A stretch of DNA of 64,000 bases, from positions 2,285,501 through 2,349,500 of the forward strand of contig JANCRA010000066.1 in the NCBI GenBank assembly GCA_024362935.1, written 5' to 3'. This DNA comes from Setophaga petechia (Eukaryota > Chordata > Aves > Passeriformes > Parulidae). Below are positions 45,211 to 56,810 of the stretch, piece after piece; position 1 is the stretch's first letter; each line of letters starts with the position of its first letter. The position numbers were made by a program, and so were the translations under genes. Below the pieces are notes generated by a model. It was not told where the DNA came from and did no database searches. It was given only the letters and a program-made list of their open reading frames with translations.

Positions 45211-45776
45211 TCCCTCTCCCCTGCCTGCCATCCCCAGGCTCCACAAAGCAGCCAACAAGACAGATTTTAATGGGACTTACATTCAGGAAGACAAAAAGAG
45301 GGGAAAATGGAGAAACTGAATTAAAAATGCTTCCAGAGCTGAGGTGCCAGACAAGATAAATAGGGACCATCATTCCTCCACTCGGGGAGGTGCTGCCACA
45401 GCGCTGCTCACCTGGGCAAGGCAGAGGTAAAATTAATGCCACCACAGGCACATTAATGCCACTCACCCCCAGCCCATTTGTCTCCTTCTGCTGGGTTCCT
45501 GCCCAGCCCCAACACCTTCCCTGTGCTGCAGGCAGCCAAGCGAGGCAGGAGTTTGGTTCTTCACTCCTCAGACTGCTGCTGAATCCACAGGGTGAACGCT
45601 GGGTGTGGGGGCATGGTGACCACCACCAGTTGCCCCCAGGTGTGGGGCTGGAGCTGGGCAAGCCCTGTCCTGGAGCCCAAAGGCAGCGCAGGAGGGGAGA
45701 GAGCAGCACAGTGGTGGCAGAGGTGTGGAGAGCTTTGTGGACACCTGGCTGTCTGAGAAGGGTCACGTCGACACAG
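45211..45776. other. Unique sequence
   Basis: GC-balanced. Long frames on both strands (minus 199 codons 45167-45766, plus 134 codons) overlap the split repeat and have no recognisable domain. Confidence 0.45.
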
Positions 45777-46100
45777 TGCCACTGGCTAAGCTAGAAGGAG
45801 ACAAGTACAGGAGACAGTAGTCAGTGTCCAATAACAGGCAAGGACATTGTGCCCTTGGTGCAACATTAGGAAAGGGAGGAAAATCTTTGGCAGAAATGTG
45901 AAGAATAGTTTCAATAGAATAACTACAAGAATGTAGAAGTAGGCGTAGTTGGCTGATAAGTAACCAACCAATAATGAGCTCACCTTTGCAATATGTATGA
46001 GCTTCATTAACACCGATATAAATGTGTGTACCTATCAATAAAGTTTGAGATTCGTTGATGGCTTATGTTAAGTCCCACGTTTCTTCCGCCATTCCCAACA
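45777..46100 (+). mobile_element. Short solo LTR-like element, family I
   Basis: A compact ~324-bp element beginning TGCCACTGGC. It has a TATA-like GATATAAATG (46015), AATAAA (46037-46042), and an end GTCCCACGTTTCTTCCGCCATTCCCAACA. Flanking 5-mers CACAG and CAGAG differ at one position. The compact U3-R-U5 layout resembles alpharetrovirus-like avian LTRs, but the assignment is tentative. Confidence 0.6.
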
Positions 46101-47929
46101 CAGAGGGACGTACATCCATCTAGGAAGGGGACATGGGGACCTGGGGGACGTGTCCAACCAGGCAGTGGAGGTGGGGACCAAAATTGGCTGCTCTGTGTTG
46201 GCCCAAAAGTGGTGCTGGAGAGGAGCCGAGCTCCCCATGTGAGCCTCAGGCTGTGTCTTGGGAACAAGCCCCCATCACTCCCTTCCAGTGCCAGAATTCA
46301 GGGCTGTCCCCACTGTCAGAGCTCACCAAAGGCCAAAGGGGCTCTCTCCTGTGCCCTTGTCCTTCCGCAGAGTCCTCCAGGTGACATTTCAGGAGAACTG
46401 GAAGCTGTGAAATTTAAGCATCGGGAGCTCAATCCATTAGCGTCCTGACAAGCCTTTCAGAGATTTACAACGGGTTTTACCACCTGCTGAAGGTGCAGCA
46501 ATGAATTTCCATCTCTAACTCATTCTTGGGCCAAGATTTACAGCTGCCATCAGCCCCGTGCTGTCACTCAGTCCCCTCCGACCAGGTGGGGAAAGGTCAC
46601 TTTTTAGAGACACAGATGACGAGGCTGTGACCAAGCCACCTGCACTGAGCCTGTCCCCAAAGCAGTGACCAAGAGCCTCAGCAGGGGGAGAATTAAATTC
46701 CCTGTGACCCCTGAGAGACCCTCAGGAACTCAGGGGATTCGTGTCACTGCTCACCTCTTCCAGGGACTTCCTAAATCCGTGGAGTTTGAAGCCAAAAAGA
46801 AAGCGGATGTGAAGGAGACAGGGCTCTGCTTTCTCCCAATATTTATTGCCAATGAAACCTCCTGCAATTTGGGATCCAAAATCCCTGCCAGCTTCCCACA
46901 CTCCACAATATTTTCCCAAATATTGCAATCCCAGCATGGCAGCCCTTGTCTTTGGAAGCTCTTCTGTGCCTGAGGGCTCTCCCTGCTCACACATTTCCCT
47001 GCTGTTTAGTGTAAATCCCATCTCTTAATTTCACTCCCTTCCTCTTTCAGATAAATCTCTCCCCATCCTTATGCCCAGGATCTGCCAGGAGGAGTTTTAT
47101 CCTCGCTTTACACACTGCTCTTTTTTTTGGGTGCTACAACATAACACGCTTACTGAAAAATAAACCTTTTCATAACTCACAAGAACAGCAATAGAACACA
47201 AGTAGGAGCTTATAAAGGGAGAGAAATAAAAGATGAATCTCCTCCTATTTTACACTGCAGCATTTAATACATGGCAGTGGCTGTTCCTGTTGCCTCTGGA
47301 GTTTATCAGCAGCTGTAAAGAGCCCTCCACGTACACTACACAGCAACCTGCCCTGTACAGGGAGACAGAGCAACTGGTAAACTCAGGGGCCAGTGAAATT
47401 ATCTCTAAACAAACCTAAAATCACAGCCCTTGGGAAGAGAGAAGGAGAGAGACAAGACAGGCACAGACAGTTTTTCCTCAGCTTGCACCAAGCGGAGCTG
47501 CCGCGTGCGAACGACAGCAGGAGAAATTTCAACATAAAAATAAAATTTAAAAGCCCAAATTAGTGGCCTCTGGGAGCTCCCAAGCTGGGATATCCCAGGC
47601 TGCTGCACACGCCTGAGGCTCATTTCCAAAGGGAACCAGGAGCTGCACAGCTGGATATTAAATGGATATATTCATCTCTGCGTGTGGGCAGCCATTAGCG
47701 CGGAGCCTTTGTGTTACAGCAATTCCCAGGTGCAGGAAGCCCGAGGGATGGGGGAGAGGAGGCAGCAGGGAGGGTCCTGCCCATGCTGGAGCATCCTGTC
47801 CTCGGCCAGGGTCCCCCAGCTGCGGGATCGGGGCAGCTCCGAGGGGAATCCTGCGGGCACCTGGGAGCCCCTGCAGGCTCCAGGTGCGCTCACAGGAACG
47901 GGGATTCGGGCTCTAGGGCACACCCCAGG
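46101..47929. other. Unique sequence, no gene seen
   Basis: About 1.8 kb. The part 47130-47300 is AT-rich, and 47680-47930 is moderately CpG-rich (TTAGCGCGGAGCC, GCGGGATCGGGGCAGCTCCGAGG). No exon was recognised. Confidence 0.45.
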
Positions 47930-48432
47930 TAACAAATTAATCCACAAACACCAGAGGTTCGTGTCCAAAAAGGAGACAGAGGAGTCTTGTAACTTCGTTC
48001 CAATAAAGGGAGAGGCCATGGGGCATTTCCCGTGGGGTCTCTCAAAATTTTGGAGGACACAGCCTCCCTTTTGTCCCAATTTCCCAGCTGCCTTTCCCTT
48101 CTCTTCCCCCGTTGGCTGAGGTGCTTGAGAGGTACAAACTTCCCAAAACACCTATTACAGGCCCCCTTCCAGTGTATAACCCCCTTTTCCTTTTCCTTGT
48201 GTCAGTCAGTGGAATTTCTATGGAATATACGGTTCTTCCCATTGTTTCTTTCATCTCTCAGCATACAATTTTATTTATTAACAGACCTACAGTTTGTTTG
48301 TAAAGACAAATCCCTCTCATTCCATTTATCAATCAGTGGAATCCTTCCCATTGTGTCTTTTATCTCTCAGTACTGGGTTTTATCTACCCACAGTTTGTTT
48401 GTAAAGACAAATCCCTCCTTCCTTTCATCATG
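47930..48432 (-). mobile_element. LTR-like repeat, family E, copy 2
   Basis: It matches the copy at 24156, with shared AATCCACAAACA, GTTCCAATAAAGGGAGAG, CATGGGGCATTTCCC, TCCCAATTTCCCAGCTGCC and GTGGAATCCTTCCCATTG. Within this copy a ~110-bp segment ending TTTGTTTGTAAAGACAAATCCCT is present twice (about 48235-48325 and 48348-48420), a local duplication not seen so clearly in copy 1. Confidence 0.6.
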
Positions 48433-50194
48433 AACCACCTCACAAGGAGGTGGCAGCACCTGCCTGTCCCACATCCTTCATGATCTTTGACAAATTTCTC
48501 TGTACTTTAAATTTTCATCTTCAAACCCTCCTTGAAACCACACACCCCTGGCGCAGGTGCAGTGTCCCTGCAGCAGTGACACAGAGCTGTGACAGCTCCT
48601 GGACATGGGCAGGACATGGCCCTGCTCCTTGGGAGAGTCCCCAGCACAGGATCTGCCTAAATGCCCCAATCTGGCTGGATAAAGCCCCAACCTGGTTGGA
48701 TCTCCCTTCTCTCCCCTCATTTCTCTCACTGCCCTTGGGTTTTTCCTGCTGCTATTTTGCCAGATTCTTTGCACAACACATTTGGCCCTGGATTGCTGTG
48801 GGAGCTTCTCTCCTTTCCCTGATGCTTGGCTGCACTTTGGGGACACACAGGGTAGGGCAGGCACCATGGGGTTCAGGCCTGCTTGGTGTCATGACAACTT
48901 CCCATGGGATTTTGGGCTCCTTTCTCTCTAACCACAACCATCCCAGAGTTACCTGCAGCAATGGGAGGTGGAAAACGCTGGGGGAAGGGAGATTTGTTCC
49001 TTGGCACCGTCCTTATAATGCACATGGGGAAATTAACTTAAAGCCTGGGTTATGAAGAGAGCTAATTAGTTAATCCATGTAAAGTGCTTTAAGACTCTGG
49101 AATGAGGGGGAAGAATAGCTAATGGGGGAGCTCAGACAGGGCTCTCCTGATGCAAAGTGAATTTCTGACAAGAAATCCTTACTGTACAGAGCGGAATTAA
49201 ATTCAAGGGCTCGTCTAAAAGAAAAACCTCAGAATTGATCACATCCCAGTGAATAAAGACAGTCCATCAGTTCAAGGGCATCTTACATGGATATCCATGC
49301 CCACTAATTATTCTGCTTGAAACCAGCCATCCTGGCAGATTCCCAGAGTCGATGCATCGAGGACCTCTGTGTCAACATTAGCTTTATACCAGACGGATAA
49401 TTGGTGGTAAGTACCCAGAGCTGGACTGTGCTGGACAACATAATGGCAAAAAATTAAATTCTTCCAACAAAATAGCTCTTTGCAAGCATGTTCAAGCAAA
49501 GCAGGCTCGGGAGAGAGCTCCTCTGTGAGGCAGCACAATTACAGAGCAATTAGAGGGGTGAACTTCAGCAGCTCACCTGCACAACACCTATTTTCTCCTC
49601 TACAATCGTCTGTCAAGGCTTCAAACAGTTCCTTTGTTCCAAACAACAGTCACTGGCTGAATTACCATCAGCAAGAACACTGTACAGCCATACAGCTGTA
49701 CAGCAGGAATCTGGGAATGGTGTCTCACAGCATTTGCCAAAGGCAAATATTCATTTCTGGCCAAATCCTGCACTTTTTAGAAAAATTATTCTCTCCATGG
49801 GCTCTCCCAGGAGAAATGATTTTCACCTCTGAGCACTGGCCATGCTGGTACCCAGGAGATGATATTAATGTCTCCACTGGGCTCTACAAGCACCAGTGTG
49901 CCCAGTGGGGAGAGCATCCAAACTGGGCAGTGCTTGTTGGGGAGTGGGGCTGGATGTCACCTGCTGGAGCAGCTCTGTCCCCACCCTCAGTGGCAGCTCC
50001 AGGGGTACCAGTGTGTGGCAGCAGGAACAGGAAATCTTTGTTCCCCTCCATGGATGCTCAGGGCCCTGCAGCCCTGAGATAAACCCTCAGCATGTTTGTT
50101 TTAACTCCCTCCTTGCCTCCCTTTGGCTCTCACGTGAGCAGACTCTGGGTAACCAGCACAGAATGGCTGAGCTGTCCCTCCCTGGGGAGTTCCA
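48433..50194. other. Unique sequence with a possible conserved part
   Basis: The part 49015-49330 (GAAATTAACTTAAAGCC, AGAGAGCTAATTAGTTAATCC) is AT-rich and complex. The rest is ordinary. Frames of up to 201 codons (48450-49055, 49480-50082) lack known domains. Confidence 0.45.
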
Positions 50195-50398
50195 TGGCAG
50201 GGGAAGTTCAGGCCAGACCTTAGGAAAAGGTTCTTCACCCACAGGGTGAACAGGCTCCCAGGAAAATGGTCAAAGAGCAGCTGGACAGCACCCTCAGGGA
50301 TTGTTGGGGTATCCTGTTCAGGCCAGGAGATGGCTGTGATGATCCTCACGTGTCCCTTCCAGCCTGGGGTGTTCCATGATTCTGTGATTCCAAGATGC
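50195..50398 (+). mobile_element. CR1 LINE 3' fragment with tail
   Basis: AGGCCAGACCTTAGGAAAAGGTTCTTCACCCACAGGGTG, CAGGCTCCCAGGAAAATGGTCA, GGACAGCACCCTCAGGGATTG, GATCCTCACGTGTCCCTTCCAGCCTGGGGTGTTCCATGATTCTGTGATTCC. The octamer tail is preserved. Confidence 0.95.
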
Positions 50399-50477
50399 CA
50401 TGGCTGTGCCCAGGGAAGCCTGACACTATTCCCCTTCTCCTCCCACCCTGCACTGCTGCTGGACTGATCCTTGGGGC

Positions 50478-50622
50478 GCTGGGACATGGGGACCCACCCC
50501 TGGAGGTGTCCAAGGAACACCTGGATGTGACACTCTGAGCTGTGTGACAAGGTGGAGATCAGTCACAGCTCGGACTCAACCACCTCAGAGATTTCTTCCC
50601 ACCTAAATGATTCTGTGGTTCA
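50478..50622 (+). mobile_element. Second CR1 LINE 3' fragment, same orientation
   Basis: CCCTGGAGGTGTCCAAGGAACACCTGGATGTGACACTCTGAGC, GACAAGGTGGAGATCAGTCACAGCTCGGACTCAACCACCTCAGAGATTTCTTCCCACCTAAATGATTCTGTG. It lies 80 bp after another CR1 end and belongs to a different CR1 variant, so these are two separate insertions. Confidence 0.9.
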
Positions 50623-50829
50623 GTGACCTCAGGATGATGGAATCTGGAGACCCCCAGGATTCTGGGGTGTGGGGAGCAGCCAGCCCCACCACCCTGGGGT
50701 TCACTTGCTGTCACAGCCACTCGGCCACACGGAAAGGCCGAGCTGTACCAAGCTGTACAGAGCTGCAGCGAGCTCCCACTCACCCTGAGTGGCACAAGAG
50801 GGAAGCAGAGGTGACAGTGATGCAGGAGA
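50623..50829. other. Short unique stretch
   Basis: GC-rich sequence with no feature recognised. Confidence 0.4.
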
Positions 50830-51190
50830 CTTGAATCAGTTTGGCTGCTCTGTCTAGTGAACGGCACAAATTGGATTATGTTGTGAAGTTTCCAATGAGG
50901 ACAGCTCTGCTGTTTGAGTGGCATTTCCATATTCTGTCAAGCAACCCACATGCCCATAAAATCTGATAAGTTTTCTCGGTCATCACTTTGTGTATTTTTA
51001 TGAGTCTATTAAAATGTGATTTACATTTTTCCAATTTCCCCCCCCCTCTTTTCCCTTCAATATGCCCAAGGGATGGGTGAATTAGATTGGAGGGAGCCCA
51101 GGACCATATGGCCAATTGGATTAGGCTCTCCTAAGTGTTCGGCAGAAAGTAATAGGGGTTTTAAACCTGGATCCCAAATTCTGGATGCCT
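50830..51190. promoter_or_regulatory. Candidate conserved non-coding block
   Basis: Complex AT-rich DNA: CACAAATTGGATTATGTTG, GTCATCACTTTGTGTATTTTTATGAG, GACCATATGGCCAATTGGATTAGG. An interrupting C8 run is at 51037-51046. No transposon is seen. The role is inferred. Confidence 0.35.
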
Positions 51191-52060
51191 GTCTTGTCTG
51201 AATTGCCAACCAGCTCTGGTTTATAAGGCTCTTGTGAAGGGCTGGGGCCAGTGGTGTGGTGACAAGGATGCCCGAGGTGTGTCCTGGTGACAAGGACCTC
51301 AGGGCTAGTGCTGGGGTGGCACCTGAGGCACACGGCCACCTCCACCCCCTTCCTCACACTCTGGGATTAATCAGCAGTTAATCGTTGTTCAAAGCCAGTA
51401 TTTTTAGTCAGAACAACACTTTCTGTTTGAGTCGACAGAAGCCTGAGTTGTGCTTCCTGTGTTTCTGCTTGCTCAGGGCAAACGCTCCGGCGTTCCCGGG
51501 ACAAGACCACAAAGGAGATGCTTGTGCTGCTGGATGGAAATTTCCTTTCAGATTCGAGAGAATATTTGTAGGAATTCCTTTCTCTGCTATTTGCTCAGCT
51601 CTGCTAACAACGGGCTGCCAGCAGGGTTCAAGGACGGACGAGCAATGGGCTCTGAGCAGCCGCTGTAATTCTCTTTGCTCTGAAGAGACAGAGGGAGATT
51701 AATAGAAAAAGCAGCAGCAGGAGGATTTGTCAAGAAAAATAATCATTTTCAGGCCAAGAAGGCTTTGCTATCTTGATAGTGAGCAAATGGCAGGAGCAAA
51801 AGGACTCCTGAGCCTGCCCCTTGTTACTGAAAGAAGAAAATTAAGGCAATTGCAGTTGAGCAGAAAACTAACATTTGGCTTTTTGCCCCCTCAGCTGCTT
51901 TCCTTGTCCCCAAGACCCTCCCAGCCCCCTGCCCAGGGCCAGGAGCCGTTTTCCAGCCCATGTTTTCATCCACAGGGCCATGGGCAGCTTTGGCTCCGAG
52001 TGTCCCCAGGCAGCACTGAAGCACCACGGGTGGCTCCTGCCACCTACAGAGAGAGTCCAG
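51191..52060. other. Unique sequence
   Basis: No gene is recognised. CpG sites cluster weakly at 51485-51500 (GCTCCGGCGTTCCCGGG). The long frames that start near 51824-51875 derive most of their length from the minisatellite that follows. Confidence 0.45.
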
Positions 52061-52372
52061 GGACCAGGGAGGGACAGTGGGGACCAGGCAGGGACAGCGG
52101 GGACCAGAGAGGGACAGCAGGGACCAAGGAGGGACAGTGAGGACCAGGGATGGGCTGTGAGGACCAGGGAGGAGCACTGGGGACCAGGGAAGGACAGCGG
52201 AGACCAGGGACGGACATTGGGGACCAAGAGGGACAGCGAGGACCAGGGAGGGGCAGTGGGGACCAGGGACGGGCAGGGGGAACCAGGAGGGACAACGGGG
52301 ACCAGGCAGGGGCAGACAGGACCAGGGAGGGACAGTGAAGACCAAGGAGGGACAGCAGGGACCATGGACAGG
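52061..52372. repeat. 20-bp G-rich minisatellite
   Basis: The unit GGACCAGGGAGGGACAGYGG repeats about 16 times with exact 20-bp spacing over 52061-52221 and one-base shifts later. Twenty bases shift the frame each unit, so three units make a 20-residue peptide period. This explains the 255-codon plus frame and the three long minus frames in the same place. Confidence 0.97.
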
Positions 52373-52689
52373 CAGTGCTGGCCAGCACTCTCCGTGCAGA
52401 GGGGGATGGCAGGGAGCAGGCAGGGGCAGTGGGTGGTGAGGGCAGGGTCAGTGTTTCAGCACCTTCCAGCCCCAAATGTTGGCTGGAGCCCCCAGGACCC
52501 CCATGGCATTGTCTCCAAGGGCTGCAGGTGTGACACAGCTCAGCAGGTGCCCCTGCAAAAGGGCAGCAAAGGGAGGAGAGCACAGTGCAGGTTTTGCTGC
52601 CCCATTCTCTCCATAGACAAGGGAGCAATTTACACTGATTAACAGCCAAAAATAATCCAGGTTCACTCTGCACCTCCAGTGGCAGCACA
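52373..52689. other. Unique sequence
   Basis: Ordinary GC-balanced DNA. No feature is recognised. Confidence 0.4.
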
Positions 52690-53140
52690 TGCGTTTTGTT
52701 TGTTTTCATTCTCCAGCAGCCTTTGTATCCCCTGACACTTTTCTGCTTGTAAACAGTCGAGTATCACATTCCCCCTGTGGAAACTGTGGAAACCAGGGTC
52801 GACAAAAACCTGAAATCCACCTTTTTACTTTTTTTTCTCCCCCCCTTTTTGCAGCTGTGCTGCAATTTCAATTACCATATGCCTCGTTTTGCCCCCGGGG
52901 AATGGTGGTGAGCGAGGAGCAGGGGAAGTGTGGCAGGTAATGAAAGACACGTTCTCATTTCTGCTCCAGCAGATAGTGCAAGTGCCCATTAAAGGCTGAA
53001 ATTAATTGTTTAAATTGTTCTGAGCAGCATTTGCGGCGATCTCCTTGTCGGTGCAGCTGGGCACTGCCTTTCCAAAGCTTTCCCTGCACTATCTGCAGCC
53101 CAGCATTCCAGCAGCAACTGTCTCACCACAGACTAATTTG
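52690..53140. promoter_or_regulatory. Candidate conserved non-coding block
   Basis: Complex sequence with GTGGAAACTGTGGAAACCAG (paired RUNX/NFAT-like TGTGGAAA), CAATTTCAATTACCATATGCC and GAAATTAATTGTTTAAATTG. A pyrimidine tract TTACTTTTTTTTCTCCCCCCCTTTTTGCAG (about 52825-52855) forms a strong splice-acceptor look-alike. The following frame is short and unrecognised. Confidence 0.33.
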
Positions 53141-53299
53141 TTCAACACGCATTTATTGCACAACACTTACAAAAATACGTGGCAAAAATGCAGATTTTGT
53201 TTTCCTTTTTCCCCCTTCTTGTGTTTCTGCTGTTGCAGGGACAAAACACTGCAGGACACAAAGGTGGCACTTTGTGACACGGTGTCGTGGGCACGGGGG
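53141..53299. other. Short unique stretch
   Basis: Nothing is recognised apart from a T/C-rich run at 53198-53218. Confidence 0.4.
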
Positions 53300-53368
53300 T
53301 GTTTGGTTGGGGCTTGAGTCTGATGATCTTGGAGGGCTTTTCCAGCATTAAGGATTCCATGATTGCAG
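53300..53368 (+). mobile_element. CR1 LINE 3' end remnant
   Basis: TTGGTTGGGGCTTGAGTCTGATGATCTTGGAGGGCTTTTCCAGCATTAAGGATTCCATGATTG is a CR1 terminus with a decayed octamer tail. Confidence 0.85.
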
Positions 53369-53514
53369 CATTCCAAGGCACTGCCTCACAGCCAGAGCAG
53401 CTCCATCTGGAAAACCCAAAAACCCCAATGGAGCTGTCTGAGGGCACAGCAGAGCCCTGAGAGCTGGGAGGGCGAGTGAGGATGGAAGTGCTCCCAGGGC
53501 TGCCAAGCCAAGTC

Positions 53515-54108
53515 CTCCCAGGGCTCCCAATCCTCCCAGTGCTCACAGTGTTCCCAGTGCTCTCAGTGCTCCCAGTCCTCCCAGTGTTCCCAGTGTTCCC
53601 AGTGCTCACAGTGTTCCCAGTGCTCTCAGTGCTCCCAGTCCTCCCAGTGTTCCCAGTGTTCCCAGTGCTCCCAACGCTCCAGTCCTCCCAGTGCTCCCAG
53701 TCCTCCAGTGGTCCCAGTGTTCCCAGTCCTCCCAGTGTTCCCAGTGCTCCCAGTGCTCCCAGTCCGCCCAGTTCTCACAGTCCTCCCAGTGCTCCCAGTG
53801 TTCCCAGCGCTCCCTGTGCTCCCAATGTTCCCAGTCCTCTCAATACTCCCAATGTTCCCAGTCCTCCCAGTGTTCCCAGTGTTCCCAGTGCTCCCAGTGC
53901 TCCCAGTCCTCCCAATACTCCCAGTCCTCCCAGTGCTCCCAGTGTTTCCCAGTGCTTCCAGTGCTCCCAATACTCCAGTGTTCCCAATGCTCCCAGTGCT
54001 CCCAGTCCGCCCAGTTCTCACAGTCCTCCCAGTCCTCCCAGTGTTCCCAGTGCTCCCTGTGCTCCCAATGTTCCTAGTCCTCCCAGTGCTCCCAGTGCTC
54101 CCTGTGTC
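53515..54108. repeat. 9-bp minisatellite (CCCAGTGCT family)
   Basis: About 65 units of 9 bp built from CCCAGTGCT, CCCAGTCCT, CCCAGTGTT, CCCAATACT and CCCAGTCCG. Longer blocks recur: the CTCCCAGTCCGCCCAGTTCTCACAG segment at about 53756 and again at 53997. Because nine is three codons, every frame of both strands stays open, giving Pro/Ser/Val frames on plus and Thr/Gly/Ser frames up to 265 codons on minus. None is a gene. Confidence 0.98.
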
Positions 54109-54544
54109 CACAGCCTGCACAGGCAAGCTCCTCTCCATCCCATTCAGGCTGCAGAGGGAAAACCCTGAGCTGCAAGTGGGATAAATCCCCTGCTCAGCCC
54201 GTTTCAGAGGCTGGGCAGTGACACAAACCTTTGGCTGGGCTCTGCAAGATGAAATAGTCCCTGGCTGGGACTGCTGCTCCCAGGGGCTGTCCCCACCAGG
54301 GACCTGTCCCCTGAGTCTGAGGCCACCATGACCAACTCCAGGGGCAGGCACTGGAACCTCCACAGGCAGGAAAAGGTCCTGGCAGGGCAAGGGACAGCTC
54401 CCTGCAAGTACTGAGGGAGGCAACAGCTGTCAAGTGATATAAACCTCCAGCATCCAGTAATTCCTTCTGTTTCTGCAAAGCCTCAGTGCCTGGGTGCCAG
54501 CAGGGCTGACAGGGACTGTAACAGGCACCAGCTCAGGGCAGGGT
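54109..54544. other. Unique sequence
   Basis: GC-rich sequence with no feature recognised. Confidence 0.4.
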
Positions 54545-54678
54545 TTAACAGACATGGATGTGGCACTTGGGGACATGTGGATGTGGCACTTGGGGACATG
54601 GGGTGGACAGGCAGTGCTGAGGGAATTGTCGGACTCAATGTTTTTAATGTTTTTTCCCAACTCAAGTGATTCTGGGAT
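54545..54678 (+). mobile_element. CR1 LINE 3' fragment with internal duplication
   Basis: The CR1 segment GGATGTGGCACTTGGGGACATG is doubled head-to-tail at 54556 and 54580. It is followed by GGACTCAATG..TTTTTTCCCAACTCAAGTGATTCTGGGA. The duplication arose inside the CR1 copy. Confidence 0.85.
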
Positions 54679-54704
54679 TTATCCTGTCAGATGAAAACTC
54701 CCAT

Positions 54705-54975
54705 TCAGGAGGGGCTGTGCACCCTTTCCCCCACCCAGGTGGGTTTCAGCTTTTCTTCCATCCAGGAGGGGCTGTGCACCCTTTCCCCCATCCAGGTGGG
54801 TTTCAGTGTTTCCCCCATCCAGGTGGGTTTCAGCCTTTCCTCTATCCAGGTGGGTTTCAGCCTTTCCTCCATCCAGGTGGGTTTCAGCCTTTCCCCCATC
54901 CAGGTGGGTTTCAGCCTTTCCCCCATCCAGGTGGGTTTCAGTGTTTCCCCCACCCAGGTGGGTTTCAGGAGCTGG
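54705..54975. repeat. 27-bp minisatellite
   Basis: The core ATCCAGGTGGGTTTCAGC plus CTTTCCYCC recurs with exact 27-bp spacing at 54791, 54818, 54845 and 54872 and beyond. The first units carry an extra AGGAGGGGCTGTGCACCC piece. Nine codons per unit keep three plus frames and one minus frame open. No gene. Confidence 0.97.
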
Positions 54976-56721
54976 TTACCCACGGTGCCAACACATTAAT
55001 CTCAGGGGTGAGACAAGGAATCCCTTCTGTGCCTGTGAATATTGTATAGCTGCTTAGAAATTAAAATGAATTTTGAGTTGTGTAGCGTTTATCTGCACTC
55101 CTAATTTATGTTTGAACAGGAGAGGAACTATTTTCTGTCTTGAAATCCAAGCTTAATTTTTATCTTTATTATCTTAAGAGCTTAGTGAATAATTAATTCT
55201 TTTTCTTGCAAGTATTTTTTTTTAGATTTGAAGCAAAATTAATTCAACCAAGGCCCCAGCTTTGTTGTCATTGATTTTGCAGGAGGCTGTGGAAGTCTCA
55301 GAGTAGCTGGGGCCACAAAATCAGGCAGTTTTGGGGATAACGAGCCTCTTCCTCCAAGCAGAAGAGCCAGGGGAGCAGGGCTGGGATGGAAATCATGACA
55401 AGGAGTGGGATGGACAGAGACCAGGACAGAAGGGAAAGGGTGTCAGGGACTGGGTTGGGCGTGAGGTTCCTAGGACTTGGCACATCTGCAAGGATGGATA
55501 TTTGTTTCTGATGAAATTTTTATTGCTTTCTGTCACTGAAAACATTTATTTATCTTTAATTAGAGATGAAAACAGGTATAAACTATCCTGGAGCAAACAA
55601 GGATGTGGAAAAAACCAACACTGGGATAAACCAGGGCCTGAGTTCATCACATTGGGAATCCCCCAGCTGGGGCACCACAACAAAAGGGGCAATAATTTCT
55701 TTTTATAGACAAAAAGTCATCACAATTAAGGGTCCCTCATCCTCAGAGAAAGGGCAGGGGGGCTTTGCCCTGGCTTTTCCCAGCACAAATTGCCCTTGCA
55801 GTCCCCACATCCCCCTGGGCACTCCTGGCACAGCCAATTCCCATTTACAACCTGATTTTTGCTGACAGTTAAGGTGTGAATGCACAGAAATTCATTCCAA
55901 ACTTCCTGAATATGGATTTTGTTATTAGTGGGAGGAAGAGCCTGTTATTCTGGCAGCATCCCTTTATGTAGGAAAATTAATAAACTCCGTATAAACGCTC
56001 TGTTTCCATCAGCTCTGGGCTGTCAGTGCTGGCAGCAGGGAGCCACTGCAGGTCTGGTGTGAGTGGGTCCTTCACTCTCCACATTTAACCCTTCCTGTGC
56101 TGCCTCAATATCAATTCTCTTCTAATCAATTGCTGTTTCCAGGCTGTTTTCCAGCCCAATACCTGCTGTTATCAGCACCCTGAGCCTGACTGACCCCAGC
56201 CCACGGAGCCCCTGAGCCCCCCAGTTCCTCTCAAGGTCCCACCTGGCTGGAGGTGTTTTTAGGGAGAGGAGCTAAGGGAACACTTGGGGGGCCTCGTGTT
56301 GCACAGACATTGCTGTTGAAGGGGTTTCATTTGCACTGGCAGGAGCTGGTACCCTGCTGTGATTGGCATCTAAATCAATCAAAACACTCAGCTGAGGGCT
56401 CCTCCTCCTCCTGTACATCCCTGCTTCACTCCAGCCTGGATGTGGCTATGAAGCAACACCTGTGTTTTTATAAAATTATTGTTTCTACCCAGCTGATGTT
56501 TTTGGTCCTATGAAGCACAGGCCAAAATGCCACCAGCAGCACTGCCATCTCCCTTGGGTTTACTCCAAGTGGTGCAGATTTTTGTGGATTTTTGCACATC
56601 TCAGAGCCTGGAGAGAAGGAAAGCTCTGGATTCTCCTGCATTTAGGATGAGGTAGTACATGGGTCAGACAAATGCCAGGGAGGAGTCTCCATTATTGTGG
56701 CAAAACTGCTCAAACAGGGAG
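54976..56721. other. Unique sequence with AT-rich part
   Basis: The part 55040-55280 (GCTTAGAAATTAAAATGAATTTTGAG, GTGAATAATTAATTC) is AT-rich and possibly conserved. The rest is ordinary. No gene or transposon is recognised. Confidence 0.45.
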
Positions 56722-56810
56722 TTTTCAGCAGTATTACACTGTGTAGTTAACTTTCAGCAGTATTACAGGGTGTAGTTAATTTTCAGCACTATTGTGCTGT
56801 GTACTTGACC
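56722..56810. repeat. 30-bp repeat, three copies
   Basis: TTTTCAGCAGTATTACACTGTGTAGTTAAC, then two degenerate copies at about 56751 and 56781. Confidence 0.92.

Noticed and set aside
51875..52709. 255-codon plus frame and 165-221-codon minus frames
   Set aside because: Most of their length is the 20-bp minisatellite, open on both strands because the unit lacks stops in any frame.
52825..52940. Exon after the strong acceptor-like tract ending TTTTTGCAG near 52855
   Set aside because: The following frame is short, there is no good donor, and the region fits a conserved non-coding block better.
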